Source: Mytilus edulis
Taxonomy: Eukaryota > Mollusca > Bivalvia > Mytilida > Mytilidae
DNA length: 64,000 nucleotides
Direction: 5' to 3'
Assembly: GCF_963676685.1 (NCBI RefSeq)
Contig: NC_092357.1
Span: 18,837,607-18,901,606 of the forward strand
Both the position numbers and the translations under genes were made by a program. How positions within the stretch are numbered: position 1 is the stretch's first letter; each line of letters starts with the position of its first letter. The notes beneath the pieces were generated by a model, which searched no databases, had not been told where the DNA came from, and worked only from the letters and a program-made list of their open reading frames with translations. Shown one piece after another: positions 1 to 12,435 of the stretch.

Positions 1-270
1 CGTATAATAATTGTTCCAAATACCCAAGTACCAAAGTGGCATATGAAGGCGCCATTTTAGTACCCATAGCTGTTACTTTTTCTGGTGATAGTATGTGCCG
101 TCAAAGTAAAAAATATTTCTTTCTAGTATAAGTTTCAAAGATGCAAGTATAAATTCTTTAGTTAATCTGTTTTCAATGACGTTTTCCGTATTTTCTAACC
201 AATATTTTACGGCTGTAATTCCTAAGTCATGAGGGATTAAATGATATATATATAACATTTTCCAAAGACC
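1..270 (-). pseudogene. Penelope-like element reverse transcriptase fragment, frameshifted, cut by the window edge
   Basis: On the minus strand, residues IPHDLGITAVKYWLEN and RLTKEFILASLKLILERN lead to DGTYYHQ. After a one-base shift near 85-90 the frame continues as VTAMGTKMAPSYATLVLGYL to the window edge. The xTAMGTKxAPxYAxLxxGxLE block and the preceding IPHxLG...KEFI segment are reverse transcriptase signatures of Penelope-like elements, in which AMGT follows YxQxxG. The frameshift shows decay. The catalytic YxDD motif would lie beyond the window. Confidence 0.75.
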
Positions 271-781
271 AAAAAAGTGAAAAAGTATAATTAAACAAAA
301 CGCATTTGACAAACAGGTCGAACAACTGATGTTCTTTAACCCTGCTGACTGCCATTGGCGATTGCCAAATAAAATTGATCACAAGATGTAACAAAATGGA
401 TCTTAATATAAATGTAATACGTCACAGAAAAAAAATTTTGTTAACTTGTGGCCACGATGTTGTGCCACAAACATTCGGTGTCAACATTTCTTTAGTACAC
501 CAGATCTAGATTTCGACAATATATGTCTCTTCAGTGATGTTAGGGATCGAAACGGTATTTGGAAGGCCATATAATTTACTCTCAATTTGAAATTGACTTT
601 TGAATTTAAGAGCCAATATAGGATGAACGGATCATATAAACCGGAGGGAAAATATGATACATGCCCAAACAAAAAATATAAACGAGTCTAAATTGAAAAC
701 TACGTTCAAACCTATGATTGCGTTGGATAAAAACCGCAATTTTTATACGTGTGCATGTCAAAAAAATTTCGTTGTAGAAGG

Positions 782-849
782 GTCTAAAAACAGCACAAAC
801 AATATTTTCCAAAAGACCTTTGAAAATGTTGTTTGTGCTGTTTTTAGAC
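782..849. repeat. Near-perfect 28-bp stem hairpin
   Basis: Positions 782-809 and 822-849 are reverse complements with one mismatch (a G-T type pair), around a 12-base loop (CAAAAGACCTTT). The size suits a small hairpin RNA or a miniature palindrome; there is no sign of function. Confidence 0.85.
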
Positions 850-3800
850 GGTTTATAACAACCGTTATTGATAATAGATATTTATCGTTTACATTAGTTT
901 TTTTAGTGCAGACCAATTGAAGAAGGTTCTTAAAAGTGAACACTTGAACACTTTAATACGCAAACAAGAAGATGTGTTATGATAGCAAATAAGACAACTT
1001 GAGTCTAAATTCAACAAATAAAGATAGTCGGTAAGATAAATTCGTTACATAGTGTGCTAGTGACCTAATATGATATATACATGGTAAATACCATATCTCT
1101 CACCCCATATGGAACTTACTGACCCTGTATATATCATAAAATTTCGTAACACACTATGTAACTAATAGTATTCACTATAATATGAATATCCAATAACCTT
1201 TCATTTTTATGTACACATTCTGCAGTTTCGATTCAGTTTCTCATTACTGTCTTTTAGCTTTTTTCACAAATATTTAACCAATGGCGTTTATGATGTTGTC
1301 CATCTTATGATGATATAATCCAGTTTTGCGTATTATATCCTAAACATAGCTACACATGATATATTTAGGAGGTAGCTATATTTTCATATATATTTTAAAG
1401 ACGTGGGTTTAATTACATAAATGAAGTTTAAAATAGCATATGTTTGACAGGTTTCATATCTGTTACTAGACAACCAAAAAAGGATAAAACAACTAAGCAA
1501 TTTTCATCTTATAAAGCTTCTTTACCAAGTATGTTGAAATTATAAAATTCAAGAGGGGGCTAAAAAAAGACCTTTTTGTACCTTGTTAGTCATTTTTCTG
1601 TCCGATACCGTGCTAGGATTGCTCATTTCTAAAACAATCCACAATCTGACCCTATGATACATTATCAGTAAACAATATAGATTAAGGCCTTAAAGAAAGA
1701 TAATTTTGCAACCTAGACATATTGCATCTAAATAGATATATAGTTATCAAAGTACTGTTTATACATGATTTATCATAGTAATCGTCATGCAAAACATTCA
1801 TAGAAAATTTCTACTAAATTTATTTCATACAAGGACCTTTTTTATGAATTGATTTAAATGAGTTTATTAATTAACATCATCATTAATTCATATTTTATCC
1901 TTGTATAACATTGAATATTGAAATGGGGCGTGTGTCAAAGGGACTACAACCCGACCAAAGAGCAGACAGCAATGTGTCATTATCATTTTGGGGCATTGGA
2001 TTGTCCGAAAAATAGTTCAGGGGATCTTAAAGGGTTCATTATTTTATTGCCAAACCTTGGCAATTATTCTGATCTTTATTCATGATAAACATGATGAATA
2101 TACTGTATATAAAGAAAACTTGTACTAAAATAGATTCCTTCATTATACATATGGTTACAGTGACAAAATTGTAAGTTAAGGTTTTCTTGCTAGTTCATCG
2201 TCAAGCTCGATAATGGGGGTGGACATGTTCAACTTAACTCCTCGGCGTTTGATGTTGTCATTTATCAAAAAGCCGTTCATCACATTGACACGAAACTTTA
2301 TTATCTGTACAACTTATGTTTTGAAACTACTGTTACGAGCCCCCATACAAAAATCATAGACTTTTCGAACCATTTTGCAACGGATAAGGAAGAAAAGAAT
2401 CTTTTCTAAAGCCTTCTTTTTCTCTGTTCTCGATTCCATTGATTTTTGCAATATCCTTCTTCATAAATTAGTTCACCCTTAATTATATAAATACCTTCAT
2501 ATTTTAAAATCAGTCTGTATCTAGCATTACATACCTGTATTGTACTTGCTTCGTTGAAAGAAAGCAGTTGATCTGGTCATTTTGTATGTAATCTCATTTT
2601 TTGATTTTTTTTTCAATTTGCCTGGGAGCTAGGTGTTTTTGTTTTTTACTCAAACCCCTATCAAAACAATTTCAACTTAAATTAGCAATTATTAAAAGGG
2701 GTTGATGGATATTCGTATTGACTAATAGTCTATAATTCTGATTGCACCTGACTTAGTTTATCATTTAATATATGTAATACGATTTCCCTTGTTAAAACTG
2801 GTGACCTAAACATTTTCAATTATAGATTCAGTAATGGACTTCCATGCAGATAATGAGCCAAACGAGCGAAAAAGACGAAGATATTGTAGCGTTGATACAA
2901 AAATGAGTTTTTAGTCTGGATGGGTCTATGGATACACTTGTTACATTATTTTTTTAAAACCAAATGATGCAAAAACAAAGCCGGCCTTGAGAATGATTGT
3001 GTAACTACCTTATCAAGATGCAATTTGAATCAGTTATGGATACTTATTAAAAGTAGATTCATGGTATACCGCCATCTTGGATTATACATTCGCAGTGCAC
3101 AATCGGTTTTGATCTTTGTCCAAATCTACATATTTGAAGACAGATTGGTATATTTTGAAGTAAAGAATGTTCATTGATAGAAAGAAACTTGGTGATTTAT
3201 TGCATTATCCAAAATGCTTAAATAAATACCAAATTTTGGAGTTTAAAGAATAATTATTTCAACTAGGCCATTTAAGGGGAGAAAACTCTTTTAGTTAAAA
3301 AAAATATACTGGACTGATAGGGAAATTTTATTTTTTTACTTGTAGCAAAAAACAATTTCAGTGACAGCTTTTTTTTATTTTCATTTTCTTAAAGCATATA
3401 ATGTATAATAAAATCTATCTTCTCATATTTTGTTTTTAAATTCTGTCTCATAGATATCTTTTTATGCGCACAAATCGGGGTTTTTCATGAACAACGCACA
3501 TTTTGGCCATGTCGTACGACCATTAGCTTAAGAAAAAGCACGGTGATCCATTCTTTACATTTTATTTTTGAATACTAGTATCATGCATATAGCATAGGAA
3601 AATTTTAATTTTGGCAAAATATAAAAATAAATCTTTCTGAGGAAATACATACCTCTGATTTTCATTGAATGATCTGTAAGAGTACACACTTTCGCAGACT
3701 TTTCCATCTTGTTATAGCATGCATTGAATATTTGATTTTTCTAAAATTTATTTAAGTATCCCCCTTCCGAACTAAACGATATCTACAAACTGCTGATCCT

Positions 3801-4606
3801 TCTTTTCCTAAAGAAAGAGAGGCCAACGTACAAACAAGTATTTTGTCATAGGGATGAATATATTTTACTTTGTAAAACGTTACTCTGATGTAAACAAATA
3901 CAAATCTGAAACTGATATTATCAACATTTGTTTCGTGTTTGGAGGACGTGTTTCCTTCAGTTAGCAATCGCCATGAAAATCAATTCTACTCCTTTTCGAC
4001 TTGTTCCTTTATTTTGTTTGGTGTGGTGACTAAGTAGAACGCATTTATATATCCCTTATATGGAGTAGTATATAAATATAAATATAAACCTATTTGATAA
4101 ATTCTATAAATAAATGCAATAAGTATTGGATGTACGTGAGTAAACTATTCCATATATAAGATTAAATAGTTTTTACTGAATATTTTCCCTGGATATTCAG
4201 TATCAACATAACAGGAATACTTCCTAGACTAATTTACATGAAAAATTGAAAGTTGAATTGAAATGAAAATTGAAATGAGGAGTTTATAAGCATTGTAATA
4301 TACAAACATGACTGTACTTCAAGAGAAGACATTCCACTGGGCCGATGCCACTTCTGGTGGGGATTTATTTCCCCGAGGGTAACACCAGCCCAGTAGTTAG
4401 CACTTCTGTGTTGACTTTAGTTATCATTGATATGTTCATCATTATAAATTTACTGTTAACAAAACTTTGAATTTTGAAAAAATAAGGCTTTTCTACCTCA
4501 GGACAGATTAATTTAGCTGTATTTGGCAAAACTGTTTAGGAATGTTTGGTATTCAATGCTCTTCAACTTCTTATTTTATTTGATCTTTTAAACGTTTTTT
4601 AATCGA

Positions 4607-4644
4607 ACGTCACTGGTGAGTCTTTTGTGGCCGAAACTCGCATA
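4607..4644 (+). ncRNA. Hammerhead-like ribozyme relic 1
   Basis: Reads ACGTCA CTGGTGA GTC-TTTTGTG-GCC GAAAC. Compared with the hammerhead core CUGAUGA ... GAAA, one core base differs (A to G at the fourth position), stem II is weakened and the GUC cleavage site is not evident. It is followed by ATGGTATCTATGATGAGTTT, the same downstream module as relics 3 and 5. Probably inactive. Confidence 0.55.
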
Positions 4645-4983
4645 ATAATCTAAATTTTTAATCATGGTATCTATGATGAGTTTATTCTCTCATGTAACCA
4701 TTTTGATTTTTTCCAAATTTTAGTTGCTGCTTGTGATGCACAATTTTTTGTTTTCTGTGTGTTAATTTTATCTATTTTTTCAAAGGTCGGTTTGGTTAAT
4801 GAGAATTTCCATAATGGTGTAGTTGGGATTTTTTTTTATAAGAACCGACTTTTGTATTGCATCATTGTATTCTTTTGTCTCTTGTTTTGATTATATAGTT
4901 TTTCATTTAGTGTTATCATTTTTATTTATTTTCATTTTCATGTAAGTTTTTCTTTTGAATTTAGCATTTATTTATTTTTTTAG

Positions 4984-5719
4984 CTACACTGATATTACAA
5001 TAGTTTTGATAGGAACCATTGGAAGCGGGAAAAGTCGTACAGGCAATACAATTGTTGGATCTGAGGAGTTCACGCATGAAATCGGTTCAATACCTGTGAC
5101 AAAGAAAATAAGTCATGTTGAAGTCGACATACCAGATTCCGAGCATGATCAGCTCCATCTCACAGTCATCGACACACCAGGGTTAAAAAAAATTGAAGAA
5201 TTCAGTAAACTCCAAAAAGAAATTAAACGTTTAACACGTGGTTTGTGTGTTTATTTGTTTGTTATACCTTTTGGCAGGTTTCAATCGGATGATGGAATTC
5301 TTCTAGAAGGTTTATTTAAAAAAGAAACCAGAGTTGGTTTAAGGACAGGGATAGTGCTTACTCGCATGGCTGAACTGAATGGTTATACACCTGATCAGTG
5401 GATTGAGAAAGTCGCTACTCTTAAAAGGGTTATTGATGACAAGCATTTGCAATTTATAGCAATAGAAAATAATCTTACTGACGGACAATCACTGAAGTGT
5501 CTCATTAAGTTAATCAAAGACCTTTACAACAAAGAAATTCAACATGATAATAGTAAAACAATCACAGTTACATTACAGGAAATAACAGACAGGTTTGGAA
5601 AAGCCGGGACTCAGTTTTTCTGCGAAATTTGCGAAAAACAGATAGAACACGAAAAGGGAATGTTTTGCTCATCATTACCTTTTTTTCCTTCTTTTCCTTC
5701 TTTTGTTGGTCGGAAATAA
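4984..5719 (+). CDS. AIG1/GIMAP-type GTPase, single exon, 5' end not found
   Basis: The exon starts after a TTTTTTTAG acceptor and runs to TAA at 5717-5719. It encodes an AIG1-type G domain: G1 GTIGSGKS followed by TGN, G3 DTPG, the family box between G3 and G4 (LCVYLFVIPFGRF), and a G4-like LTRMAEL. GIMAP/AIG1 proteins are large expanded families in bivalves, thought to act in immune and membrane processes (established for the family; role here inferred). There is no ATG at the start of the domain, so an upstream exon or pseudogene status is needed; none was recognised upstream. The end is low-complexity (SLPFFPSFPSFVGRK) instead of a typical coiled or membrane tail, which suggests truncation. 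Confidence 0.8.
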
Positions 5720-6175
5720 AAGAGACGTGTCTGCTCTGTTCAAACAGTAAAGTGGATGTATAAACATTATAGACAAATAGTAGCAAACTTCTCAACGGAC
5801 AATATAATATTATTTGAAATTCCAGGCATAAATGTTTTTAGATATCATTGATTATTCCTTAATAAGGACACCTCCTTCAAATATAATTATATAAATACCA
5901 TTTGTTGGTTTTTCAAAATCATTAATATCTGGTTTTATTGAACAGTGATTTCTTTTTGTTGAAAAATTATTTAAAAATTGGTTGCAATTATATAAAACAT
6001 TTTAAATTTCAGGGTAGTAGTGTATAATTACATAACAGTTCTGGTTAGTATCGTGAAATATGGACTGCCCAACGGACAGTTGTATTTACTAAGACAATTG
6101 TTTTTAAAAATCTCTTTAAACCCGGATATCATGAATGCAATACTTTGGTGATGAAATTAAAGATATTATAAAAAA

Positions 6176-6440
6176 AGAAGATGTGGTATGATTGCCAATA
6201 AGACAACTATCCACAAAAGACCAAAATGACACAAACAGTAACAATTATAGGTCACCGTACGGCCTACAACAATGAGCAAAGCCCATACCGCATATAGTCA
6301 GCTATAAAAGGACCCGATAAGACAATGTAAAACAATTCAAGCGAGAAAACTAACAGCCTTATTTATGTAAAAAAATGAACGAAAAACAAATATGTAACAT
6401 ATAAACAAACGACAACCACTGAATTACAGGCTTGTTTGTT
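6176..6440 (+). repeat. Dispersed repeat family B copy (AGATGTGGTATGATTGCC)
   Basis: Starts AAGAAGATGTGGTATGATTG, then AATAAGACAACTATCC, and continues through GGCCTACAACAATGAGC to ACGACAACCACTGAATTACA. It is collinear with copies at 15822-16262 and 58823-59270, with parts at 968-1004, 55680-55712, 62873-63030 and, inverted, at 30870-30925, 46262-46385 and 55125-55250. No coding capacity; a non-autonomous element is likely. Confidence 0.8.
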
Positions 6441-6876
6441 TCACTCGTAATGTTCATCATCTGACAGACATTGTGTCACGTTATACTGCCCAAACAAAGT
6501 TATGAAGAGAGACGATTAAAAATGACTAGTCTGTTCCCCGGCCGTTATTGAAATTCTTGACAATACTTGTTAATATTTGTATATTCCGAAGGTACACTGG
6601 GTATTGTACAGAGAGGACCAACCTAAATTCTATGGACATCATCATGAAGTGGTTAATCCATACAATGTATATCTGTTTAAACTAACTAAGGACATTATTT
6701 TAACACGTCTTATATTGGTGGTAGCTATTATCGTCGTCTGGTCTTATAAGTACCAAACGTGACCAACATGTATTCCCGAAATTGACTGTTTTATATTTTG
6801 CGGAGTGTGATTTCGCATAACTATAGGACATTTCAGGGTACTTTGCTATACGAAATTGATGTATTTAGTTATGATC

Positions 6877-6917
6877 TTGTATTTGTAAATCTTATCGGAT
6901 ATGATTTACAAATACAA
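6877..6917. repeat. 15-bp perfect hairpin
   Basis: TTGTATTTGTAAATC (6877-6891) is the exact reverse complement of 6903-6917, around an 11-base loop. It lies 60 bp before the foldback element at 6978. Confidence 0.8.
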
Positions 6918-6977
6918 CATTTAAATGAGTTGTAGGTTGTATAGTAGCTGTTATTCTATTTTTTTAGTATTCTATTT

Positions 6978-8193
6978 CACGACCGACACTCGGCTAACCG
7001 AGACATTGGTCGGTTAATCAATATTGAGTGTGTGGTTATATGGGCGATTGGTCTGTTAATCGGGTTGGTAATACGTCTGTTAAGAGTAAAACGCACAATT
7101 TATTGTTAAACTTTAATATACAGATTTTTGGCATATTATAAAAACAAAATCAAAAAAAGAAAAGTGTCTGACAAAATGATATCTATCATACAACATTTCC
7201 CACCTGTAAAAACATTTCATAGTCTGCACAGTTTTCAGTAAAACTAAAAGTCGTCGCGTAGGTATGTTTTATCATATGTATGCTTATACGCATAGCAATT
7301 TAAAATGAGATGTTATTGAGTAAAAAAAAAATTGACAATGAATACGGTGCAACAGTATCTTTCTTGTTCTCTCTTTTTTAGCAATGCATCAGTCTCTTCG
7401 GATCTTATCTATTATTCTATATTCAGCGTCTCAATCCAGATTCTCATGTATACCACGAGAGTCCGGATCGGGGTGTTGTTTATTTCTGTGCTATTTAAAT
7501 TGTTATGTCACTTTTCTTTCAATTTTATTTATTTTACTCATTATTCTTTCTCTATTTTTCTATATTTTAGCATCCCAATATATTTTACTTAATGATGTTG
7601 AGTTACATTACGACGTTTATCTCTGATTTATATACTGGTTACCAATGTAGATGACAAATTGGTGGCATTCATGACAATTAAACAGAATCCACATGATATA
7701 TGCGACCATTCTTGGATAAAATTAATATTACTAAAATATTACTTTTTGAAACCATTTTTATCAATTTTCATTTGATATCAATATGGTTAACAAACATAAT
7801 GCTTGTCTTTTTTCGATGTTCAAATTGTTGCATGCAAGTAAATTCAACCAACGTGTCATTTTGTGTACTTTATGTGTGTGCAAAATGTGTATAAATTTAT
7901 TGATGAGTAACCCGCCTTTTCATTTTAAAGATCGTGCATTGAAGCTAGAAAAATAATAATTACACCACTGCATTCGATACATTGAATTGTTTTGTTAGAC
8001 ATGAATAATTTATATGATAACAATATATTTAAATAGTTTAACATTGAAACATGGTGAACTTTCGTTGATTTTCTCGTTAACACCTGATTAACAGACTTTA
8101 TAGCCAACCCGATTAACAGACCAACCGCCGATATAGCCGCATACTCAATATAGATTACCGACCAATCTCTCGGTTAGCCGAGTGTCGGCCGTG
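6978..8193. mobile_element. Foldback element with long terminal inverted repeats and TATTT target duplication
   Basis: The left arm (6978 to about 7090) and right arm (about 8070-8193) are inverted copies over about 115 bp, with few differences. They begin CACGACCGACACTCGGCTAA and, reversed, CACGGCCGACACTCGGCTAA. TATTT directly flanks both ends, consistent with a 5-bp target duplication. The interior (7100-8060) is AT-rich with no recognisable transposase, so the element is non-autonomous. Confidence 0.85.
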
Positions 8194-8713
8194 TATTTGT
8201 ATGTATTAACGTAAGATAATTAATCGCACAGTTCATTTATAAAATTTTAGTGTTAGGTAACGTAAGAAATACCGACATAGCTAGATAATACAATCAATTA
8301 TCTAATTACTTACACAATTCTATATCAATAATATTATCATGATTATATTATACATCAAATACCATAATTACCAACCTGATTTTAAACAATATGAAAAAAA
8401 TGAAATTACCTATGGCTTCACTTTTGTAGCGTTAGCATCGTAGGATAATGCACGTTATTTTGGTGGTGTTTTATTTGCGGTCCTAGATTTTTTTTACGAG
8501 TTCGTATTTATTCTGTGGTGACATGAATATCAATTATGTAATCATTTTATATACATTTACTGTTTGTAAGAGTACGAGTCATTCTAGATACTACGAATTG
8601 TGTGTCCCATGTATATATTAAATAAGCCGTGTTTGGCACAACTTTTTGGATTATTAGATTTTCGGTGCTTTTCAGCTTTATACTTTTTGACTTTCTTTAC
8701 TAATTTGATCTCG

Positions 8714-8757
8714 GCGTCGGTGGTGGGTCTTTTGTAGACGACGTGCGCGTATGGTGT
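8714..8757 (+). ncRNA. Hammerhead-like ribozyme relic 2
   Basis: GCGTCG GTGGTGG GTC-TTTTGTA-GAC GACG TGCGCGTA TGGTGT. It keeps the same spacing and an intact stem II (GTC/GAC with loop TTTTGTA), but the CUGAUGA and GAAA cores are mutated. Inactive relic. Confidence 0.5.
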
Positions 8758-9169
8758 ATTGGATTGTATCCTTGGTACCTTTGATAACAATTAGCATATC
8801 GAAAAGTCATATTGTAATGTGTATTTGTGTATTTCTCTGTCCTTGATGTCCTTGCATTTATTTGTACGTTAGTCCTGTCATGTAATGTGATCATTGTAGT
8901 GTTATATTTAATAATGTAATAAAAGCGGGAGGTTTGGCTTGCTGCAAAACCAGGTTAATCCCGACATTTTGTTTATCAAAATATCCTTTAACAAGTCAGG
9001 AAAATAGCAGTTGTTATCTTATAGTTCGTTTCTGTGTGTGTCGCAAAGTCGTTTTAGTTTTTTATTTCTCTTCAGTGTTTCTGATGTTTCGTTGTTTTTC
9101 TCTTACAGTTGATGTATTTACCTCAGTTTTAGTTTGTACCCCGTATTTGTAGGGTTTTTTCAATCGATT

Positions 9170-10010
9170 AATGATGACTTTCGAACAGCGGAATGCTACT
9201 GTTGCCTTTATTACAACATGTATTGATCCTATGATAGGAAATAAATATCACTGGTTCAGACGTACATATAAATATAATTAACAGTAATTTGTGGGATACT
9301 AAAGTAGATATTTCAACTGATATGTAACAATTCCATCTTTATGCCTTATATACCATGTACTGTAGTACGACACAATATTAAAAACTGACGAGGAAAGTAA
9401 CACCTGGCCACCGAATGCTACTATTATTATTGTAAAGCCAAGGTGGTCATTTGTGGTCTAACAGTGCAGGCGATTTGGTGTCACGATATCTCAATAGCAC
9501 GAGTTCGAATCCCGGCAAAGGTAACACAACAAATTTGTGAAAGCAAATTTATAGAACTAACATTGTTGGGCTGATGTTTAGACGAATTATATATAGAGAA
9601 TGTGCACAGCCACTGCTGGTGATTCGATGAATAAATATATTGTAGAGTTGTCACTGGTTCAAACATACTTACAAATATAGTTATTTCTGTGACTGAATAT
9701 TGCATTAATTTGTAGTATCCTTTACAATACATATTTAAGTGGCTCTATAACAATTCCATATACAGGCCTTATATATCATGTAGTACGTCTACTGTATTAC
9801 GACGCCAGCTTAAAGCTGACAGAAAAGGTAACACTCAGCCACAGAAAGCTTTATTTTAGTTAAGCCAAGGTGCCCGAATGGTCTAGCGTGTGGAAGGCGA
9901 TTTGGTGTCACGATATTTCAGTAAAATGAGATAAAATCCCGGTAAGGGAAAAAAATTGTGAAAGCAAATTTACAGATCTGACATTGTTGGGCTGATGTTT
10001 AGACGAATAA
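9170..10010 (+). repeat. Tandem tRNA-related repeat, two units
   Basis: Two units about 420 bp apart each contain GCCAAGGTG, an A-box-like stretch (GTGGTCTAACAGTGCAGG at 9453-9470; GAATGGTCTAGCGTGTGG in unit 2) and, in unit 1, a B-box-like GAGTTCGAATCCC at 9501-9513. Unit 2 has the B box degraded. Both are followed by AAAGCAAATTTA and TTGTTGGGCTGATGTTTAGA. This looks like a tRNA-derived SINE or satellite rather than a functional tRNA; no complete cloverleaf was seen. Confidence 0.6.
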
Positions 10011-11111
10011 TACATATTAACATGACATAGATATAAACATTCACATTATTTAGAATATGTGACCTTACAAGATACAACCAGATTACAGAGTAAAATATCA
10101 GTAAATGTTTACTCCCCTCTTGTGTACCTTTGAAATATGATTAATCATTAACAAGTTTAAACTTTATGATCCATGTTTCTTTTCCTATTCGTCTCTGTAT
10201 AACTTAAATGATAAATAAAACCTGTAGCAGCAAGGACAATATGAATTTTAAGTATGTAAACACTCTATTGTATTCGGTAGTAGTATTGTTGATCGTGATA
10301 TATTTTTATAAGTACAGTTTTTTATTCAAATTACAACGAATAACAAGTTATGCTAGGGTACCACTTTAAACTACTAGTAATCAGAATTATCACTAAAACA
10401 AATATATGTATCCTGCTTAAATGACCCTTTGAATGTTATCATTAAAGTGTTTAAGGTCATCATATTACTGTATAGAACGAAAAACACATGATTTAAATAA
10501 AACTTGAAATTTTAATGATATTGAATCTTAATCTTGTCTGTTGTCGGTCAGTTAAGTTTATTCTATTAGATATAAACAGAATAAATTTAGTTTAACTAAA
10601 TAGAAATATATTTTTATCATCCTATTGCTCGTCATTATCGATAACCGCAAAACACAATTTGATAAAACTATGGGTACGGTATACATAAGTAGAAAGATAA
10701 ATATGTGAGCATGTCAAAGTGCAAGTATCCTTCATACTATTCTCGACTTGACTTTCAAACAGTTAATTTTCCCCAGTATTACGATACTGACATGAAAATA
10801 TGGAATTCGTTTTTATTTTAAATTACGGTTATAAAATTTCAAAATCATTAGAAGTAAGGAATTAATCTCCCTCAAGCAAAGCCCTGGTTAATTGTCCAGG
10901 TTTGTCCTTTTTGGTTGCACCAGTTCCTAGACATTTGTAATATGATTTGGATTGTAAACTATTTTGCGTTGTGTATCGTATAATACTAAGGCTTTCAGGC
11001 CTTAGGAATAGACTACCTTAGCTGTCATGATTTGGTAAAACTTCTAGGTCCCAAATGCAATGCTCTTCAACTGCGTACTTTATTGGGTCTTTTGAACATG
11101 TTTTCATTCGG

Positions 11112-11154
11112 GCTTCATTGGTGAGTCTTTTGTAGACAAAATGCACATCTGGCA
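11112..11154 (+). ncRNA. Hammerhead-like ribozyme relic 3
   Basis: GCTTCA TTGGTGA GTC-TTTTGTA-GAC AAAA TGCACATC TGGCA. Stem II is intact and the ATC/TGGCA junction stands where cleavage would occur, but CUGAUGA and GAAA carry substitutions. It is followed by TTTCAGTCCTGGTTTCTATG as in relic 5. Confidence 0.55.
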
Positions 11155-12435
11155 CAAATATGAACTTTCAGTCCTGGTTTCTATGAGGAGTTTATTTATC
11201 AGTTATAGACCTTATTGTATAAATGCCCACTCGGTTCAGTAAAACTTGAATCATCAAACTGTATAATGGCCAAAGTGGCCCTAAAACTAAAATGAAAATG
11301 TTCCCAACTTTAAAGAATCAATTTTCAGCCACAAAAAGATTGTCATGTATGTGACATAGCAAACAAATGGAATCATCAATTAAAACCATTCTGTATTTCT
11401 GTTATCACAAATACTATAAGAAAAACGACAGGTGCCTCATGAATTACGGGATCTACTTTCCACTTCAAAAACACCCGAGATAATCCACAGATTTTGATAG
11501 GGCTTGTGTTACTCAGTCTTTAGTGTCCTTTTGTTTTTTGTGCAGTTGTTTTCGTTGGTCTTTTTTTTTCTTTTCTAGCCATGGCGCGGTCAGTTTATCT
11601 TTTTCTTATGAATTTGAATCTGCCAAATCCAGCATGTAGGCAATTTATTTATCAATTTTCATTTGTTTTTAACAGCAAACAATTGTTTAATTTCAAAAGT
11701 CTGAAATAATGAAAGCTTTGTATAGTGAAAATGCTTATAAAGGGATACTTTCAACTTTCCATAATGGAATTTCCATAAATATATCTACCATAATTTCAGC
11801 CACGCCTGCATATAGATTAAATATCTCTGGTTAAAACGACATTACACAGCTTGCATTCCCTGTCATGAATTCCTAAATATAGTGTTGCTGCTTACAAGGA
11901 AGCTATTGAACTATTGAAACTAATATTGTCGATATTATTTAATGTCCTTTTTGTGTCTTCAAACTCGTTTAAGTTCATAACTATCACGTTCACATCACGT
12001 TCACATGATGATTTGTCTGTTGATACACTTTCATTTACAAAATTAATTTAGCAGGTAGTTCTAACATTATTATGTCTTTTTAAATCAAATAATAACATCC
12101 ACCATAAAAAATTATATCCTGTTTTATTATTTTAAATCAATAATGGTTATCACATACATAATAATGAAAATTCAAAATGAATATTCATAACAATTTGCAT
12201 ATTCTTACAAAGTCTTGTGTATATTCAAATACATGTTTAGCATAAAATAAAAGCTCCTTGTTGATTTCTGCAAAGCAAAAATAGAATATAAATATAATGA
12301 TATGTATTATTGGATATAAAGCCTTGTTTTTAACAGTTATCCATGATTTTACCAAATGTAGCTAACAAAAGTTTGCTTACATGGAAATAGAGCCTGTGGC
12401 TGAAAAATTGATATAAAAGTTATTTAAACAACCTG

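Larger units (their letters stand above)
330..4983. other. Gene-poor AT-rich flank
   Basis: No coding signature was recognised beyond repeat fragments: a 28-bp-stem hairpin at 782-849, short fragments of dispersed families (968-1004 and 1918-1975), and a hammerhead-like repeat at 4490-4690. A short minus-strand open stretch at about 2200-2300 (ending IIELDDELARKP) has no family I can name. Confidence 0.5.

Noticed and set aside
2200..2300. Minus-strand stretch ending IIELDDELARKP as part of a gene.
   Set aside because: Short, with no family I can name and no splice context; left as unexplained.
9438..9520. A tRNA gene.
   Set aside because: A- and B-box-like blocks exist, but no acceptor stem or full cloverleaf could be drawn, and the unit is repeated with decay.
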